Shown here: piece after piece, positions 59,906-64,000 of the stretch
Layout of the letters: each line of letters starts with the position of its first letter
Numbering within the stretch: position 1 is the stretch's first letter
Assembly: GCA_021464415.1 (NCBI GenBank)
Contig: CM038468.1
Span: 34,770,969 to 34,834,968 of the forward strand
DNA from: Lonicera japonica
Lineage: Eukaryota > Streptophyta > Magnoliopsida > Dipsacales > Caprifoliaceae
Direction: 5' to 3'
DNA: 64,000 bases
The notes under the pieces: model-generated
The model's database searches: none
The model's input: only the letters and a program-made list of their open reading frames with translations
Told to the model about the DNA's origin: nothing
Position numbers and translations under genes: made by a program

Positions 59906-60529
59906 GTGGACAAACCCAACTTGAACCTAGAATGTTCGAGTATCACAAGTTGCAATTATTGTAATAGTGTATGTTCACTTAAGAAAAAATCAATAGAAAC
60001 AATATTGTTAAACTAAAAAAAGATAAAATTGTTAGTATTAAGGGGAGAAGAAAAATGTCGAAGTCTGAGTGACCATATAACTTGGGTGCTATAAACATAA
60101 ATATTATTCAAGGTAGAGTAAAATTTTATAAGGAAAGAATAATAGTGGGTTTAACAAGTTTATTCCTCAAGCAAAATAATAAGCCTAAGTTGTATTTAGA
60201 TTCATCGAAAGCCATTAATGAGCATAGGATCTCTCCCTTACACTGTGCGTACAAACATATAGATATCAATTGTGTCACTGACGTTAGTAATTCGTGTTGC
60301 GAAAAATTACCTGCAAAGTAATATAATAAAGTAAATGAAAGTGTGTGATTCTATAATGAACTGTTTCTTATTAAATTATTATATCGTGCCCTAGTATTTT
60401 AGTTTTTTTCTCACTAGCAAAATTAAGAATTCAATTGATTTTATTAGCTCCCTTTCAAATATGGGCCCTAATAGGCAAGGTTGCGTTGTTGGACACCTAT
60501 AAATATGTGTTCAACAGGGCTCTTCTAGA

Positions 60530-61195
60530 GTGATGTTGTACATATATTCATTTTTTAAGTAAATTATGATAACTTAAAAATTATATTTAACTCAAGACTT
60601 TCCTGGCACTTCACGGAATTCATAAAATTTGAAATAATATATTTTTCAGTAGTGTATTTTTTTTCAAATTAATATCAACAATACAGTTAAGAAAAAAATA
60701 AATTAAAAAAGATAAATATTAGTTTTTCAATCTCTATGTTACATTAATGTTCAATGCACACGTAAATAGTTCAAAAAGATGAGTAGTTATAAATAGAGAA
60801 ATGCCCAACTAGAATGCTTTTTCTATTTTTATATGTTCCAAGCAAACGTGATTATTATGAGGGGGAGGAGGGGGCAGATTGATGTTGCAATTGTAGCGGA
60901 TAAGACTAAAAATATTTTTTTATCATACGCTAAAACTTGTCAACAGTGCCATTGGCACGGGGATATCCAGTCCTTTCATACTACAACTATAGCTCAAAAT
61001 ATGAAGGCTTGTCATTGTGAACAGAACAATTTTCGGACAACTTTATGAAATTATGTGCAAGCGAAGTTCCATAAATAACTATAAAACTCGAGTGCGAGTG
61101 GATTAGCCTAGTGGTAAAGGCGCTCATCCAGATCCGGGGATATCCGAGTTTGAGCCACACAAGGGGAAGGGTGGGAGGTTTTCTTTATTTGTAGT
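60530..61195. repeat. Insertion of ~0.66 kb in copy B intron 5
   Basis: This is absent from copy A. Its right part carries a tRNA-like SINE motif (61098-61190). The rest is AT-rich without a gene. Confidence 0.5.
61098..61190 (+). repeat. tRNA-derived SINE-like sequence
   Basis: A box A-like TTAGCCTAGTGG at 61103 is followed at about 40 bp by a box B-like CGAGTTTGAGCC at 61145. This fits the pol III promoter of plant SINEs. No poly-A tail or duplication was identified, and a functional tRNA fold is not supported. Confidence 0.45.
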
Positions 61196-61401
61196 GAAGA
61201 AAGAAGAGAATTTGATCTTCCTTCTTTTAAAAAAGAAAAAAAAATATAAAACTCGAAGAAATTAAATCCAAAAGTAAGGACTTACAGAAATGAAAAACAG
61301 CTGAAAAAACTAGTTTGTGCCAACTTACATAGAAAATTTTTTTAGGGCCCCAATAAGACGTAACAGGTTAATAAATAAAAATAATACTATTTTTTGATAA
61401 G

Positions 61402-61588
61402 TGTAAACTATGAGAGGTGGAAAATTATCTTATGTTATTAGAGAGAAGATTATACCCATATATATATACAAAGACTCCTATTTGAGTAAGGAAATAATCC
61501 TACCAATCCTACTAATTAGGATTTCCTAATTATCTACTTTCCTCTTATATTATTTACAGCTCATATACAATAGTTACAATTCATAACA
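61402..61588 (-). repeat. 3' LTR of second copia element (187 bp)
   Basis: The minus strand starts TGTTATGAATTGTAAC directly after the purine tract AGCTTGAGGGGGAG (61589-61602) and ends ATAGTTTACA. The flanking five bases on the left are ATAAG. The partner LTR is beyond 64000. Confidence 0.85.
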
Positions 61589-61595
61589 CTCCCCC

Positions 61596-64000
61596 TCAAG
61601 CTGGAGCATAGATATTAATCATGCCCAGCTTGTTACAAAGATAATCAACCCGAATTCCGGTTAAGGCCTTCGTGAAAAGATCACCCAATTGTTCTCCAGT
61701 TCTCACATACCCTGTGGAAATTAAACCTTGTTGTATCTTCTCACGGACAAAATGGCAATCAATTTCAATATGTTTCGTGCGTTCATGGAATACAGGATTA
61801 GAAGCAATATGTATGGCAGCTTGGTTATCACACCACAATTTTGCTGGTATCGAAGTCTTAATTCCTATTTCAGTTAGGAGTTGACATATCCACATTATTT
61901 CACACATTGACTGAGCCATAGCTCTATATTCTGATTCTGCACTGGATCGTGACACAACATTTTGCTTTTTTACTCTTCCATGAAACCAAATTTCCTCCAA
62001 CAAAGACACAGTAACCTGATGTTGATCTTCTATCCGTCTTGGAACCTGCCCAATCTGCATCCGAGAAACATTCAATATGAGTGTGTCCATGATTTGCGTA
62101 TAAGATACCACGTCCAGGTGCTCCTTTCAGGTAACACAAAATTTGTTCCAACGCTGCCCAATGATGAACTGTTGGGGATGACATAAACTGGCTCACCACA
62201 CTAACAGAATACGCAATATCCGGGCGAGTCACTGTGAGATAGTTCAACTTCCCCACCAATCTTCTATATCTTTCAGGATCCTCGAATAGTTCACCATCTT
62301 TTGTCAACTGTACATTAGGAATCATCGGGGTACTACACGGCTTTGCCCCCAACTTTCCAGTTTCAAATAATAAGTCAAGAACATATTTCCTCTGAGATAG
62401 AAAGATACCCTTTTTACTCCTTGTGACTTCGACACCCAAAAAATACTTTAGTGTCCCTAAGTCCTTTGTATGAAACTGAGCATGGAGAAAGGACTTAAGA
62501 GAAGAGATGCCCGTAGTATCACTCCCAGTAATGACAATGTCATCGACGTATACAACTAATAGAATGATGCCTGCTTCAGATTGTCTATAAAACACAGAGT
62601 GGTCAGACTTACTTTTTGTCATGCCAAACGTCTCAATAGCTTGGCTAAATTTTCCAAACCAAGCACGAGGACTCTGTTTCAAGCCATACAAAGATTTACG
62701 AAGATGACAGACTTTCCCATACTCCCCCTGAGCAACAAACCCAGGAGGTTGCTCCATATTGACCTCCTCTTGAAGATCACCATGAAGAAAAGCATTCTTT
62801 ATATCGAGCTGATGCAACGGCCAATGATGAGTAGAAGCCAAAGATATAAATAACCTGACAGAAGTTAATTTAGCAACGGGCGAAAAAGTATCAGAATAAT
62901 CGATGCCATAGGTTTGAGCATAGCCTTTAGCAACTAGGCGGGCTTTTAAACGAGCAACAGACCCATCAGGATTAACCTTGATGGTGAATACCCATTTGCA
63001 TCCAATAGCATGTTTCCCTACAGGCAAAGTGACCAAGTCCCATGTACCATTTTTATCTAAAGCATCCATTTCCTCTATCATTGCGTTACGCCATCCAGGA
63101 TGTGATAGGGCCTCGTTAACAGTTTTAGGAACAGATATAGAATCAAGAGATGCAATGAATGAATAAGACGAAGGTGACAAGTGATCATAAGATACACAAG
63201 AAGAAACAGGATAAGTACATTGACGTTTACCTTTACGTAAAGCAATGGGAAGATCATCACTTGGCACTGAATCTGATGATGAAGAAGCTGGTGGAGGACA
63301 TGGATCAGGAGGGTGTTGCCATCTGGAGTAGACTTGATGAATGGGAGGCTTGACAGGCGCTGGTTCAATAACAGGTTCGTGGAATGTGATAGTATAGATT
63401 AACAAATCATCAGTCTCCCCCTGACTCTCGGAAGTAGAAGACGGAAAATACGGTGTTTCTTCTAGGAATGTGACATCAGTTGAGACAAGGTACTTATTCA
63501 GACTAGGACAATAGCATCTGTATCCTTTTTGAAGACGAGAATATCCAAGAAAAACACACTTTAGAGACTTGGGGTCTAACTTGGTAACCTGTGGTCGGAC
63601 ATCCCGAACAAAGCAAGTACTGCCAAATATTCTTGGTTCAATAGGAAACAATGATTTGTTTGGAAAGAGAACACTATAAGGGGTTTCACCATGAAGAATA
63701 GAGGAAGGCATTCGATTAATGAGAAAACATGCTGTTGAAACTGCATCAGCCCAAAATGGTTTAGGAACATTCATTTGAAATAATAGGGCTCTTGCAGTTT
63801 CAAGAAGATGTCTATTCTTTCGTTCTGCCACTCCATTTTGAGATGGAGTATCAACACAAGAAGTTTGATGAAGGATACCATTATGAATCATGTACGTCTG
63901 AAAAGATGAGGATAAGTATTCTTTGGCATTATCACTATGCAACGTATGGATAGAAGTAGCAAACTGAGTTTTAACTTCAGCACAAAACGCACAAAAATGA
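61596..64000 (-). pseudogene. Ty1/copia pol: integrase end, RT, RNase H (frameshifted, partial)
   Basis: A long open frame enters from the right edge. It holds the integrase core (HSDNAKEY, then NGVAERKNRHLLETARALLF), a copia reverse transcriptase (DIKNAFLHGDLQEEV, catalytic YVDDIVIT) and RNase H (SDADWAGSKTDRRSTSGYCV). One extra base near 61965 shifts the frame just after VSWKSKK. The RNase H end (SRSSAESEYRAMAQSMCEIM, HIEIDCHFVREK) continues in another frame to the stop at 61596. Element proteins make and insert cDNA. This copy needs frameshift repair to be active, so it is probably dead or the base is an error. Confidence 0.9.

Larger units (their letters stand above)
45737..61331. repeat. 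Segmental duplication, right copy
   Basis: This is collinear with 2015-14544. It is longer because of insertions in intron 6 (MITE) and intron 5 (a 721-bp insert, LINE with TRIM, a 0.45-kb repeat, a 0.66-kb SINE-bearing insert). Homology ends at 61331, about 70 bp before a copia LTR. Confidence 0.85.

Overview
The window is nuclear DNA of a eudicot-type flowering plant. It is AT-rich, with short exons in long introns bordered by GT/AG, a plant-specific NO VEIN-family gene, Ty1/copia, LINE, TRIM and MITE insertions, and no bacterial gene organisation. The species cannot be named from the sequence.

The main content is a duplicated NO VEIN (NOV)-like gene, a very large nuclear protein with a Bergerat-fold (GHKL) ATPase core and a C-terminal DUF3883 domain. 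Both copies are on the minus strand. Copy A runs from its start codon at 25224 to its stop at 2246 and has 12 recognisable exons. With one insertion removed they join in phase to about 2,496 residues. Copy A looks broken: a 285-bp Tourist-like MITE flanked by TAA duplications sits inside coding exon 1 (24678-24962), and exon 7 has lost one base near 9125. Copy B (54429 to 45968) has exons 6-12 with an open frame. Its exons 1-5 are not in the window, and homology to copy A stops about 110 bp before exon 5 would begin. A third, decayed fragment (34900-35730) keeps the start of exon 11 and part of exon 12 but has lost the DUF3883 part. The promoter and the first codons of copy A were tandemly duplicated to 28999-30650.

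Layout: 1-2014, gag end and 5' LTR of a copia element (minus strand). 2015-25224, NOV copy A with introns full of repeats. 25225-30660, duplicated promoter carrying a Mutator-like MITE. 30660-34860, MITE-rich intergenic DNA. 34900-35730, NOV relic. 36200-37830, FAR1/MULE transposase relic. 40680-41860, inverted repeat built on a B3-domain gene fragment. 42960-45730, tandem repeats and a few weak exon-like stretches. 45968-61331, NOV copy B, whose intron 5 holds a LINE ORF1 that is itself interrupted by a TRIM. 61402-64000, 3' LTR, RNase H, reverse transcriptase and integrase of a second copia element (minus strand), frameshifted in RNase H.

Comparing copies A and B gives clean empty sites for several insertions: a TRIM in copy A intron 8 and a MITE in copy B intron 6. 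These happened after the duplication. I found no CRISPR array, no rRNA, no convincing tRNA gene and no new multigene system. The most interesting items are the MITE-broken NOV exon, the possibly N-terminally truncated but open copy B, the nested TRIM-in-LINE, and the B3 inverted repeat and other long hairpins that could feed small-RNA pathways.
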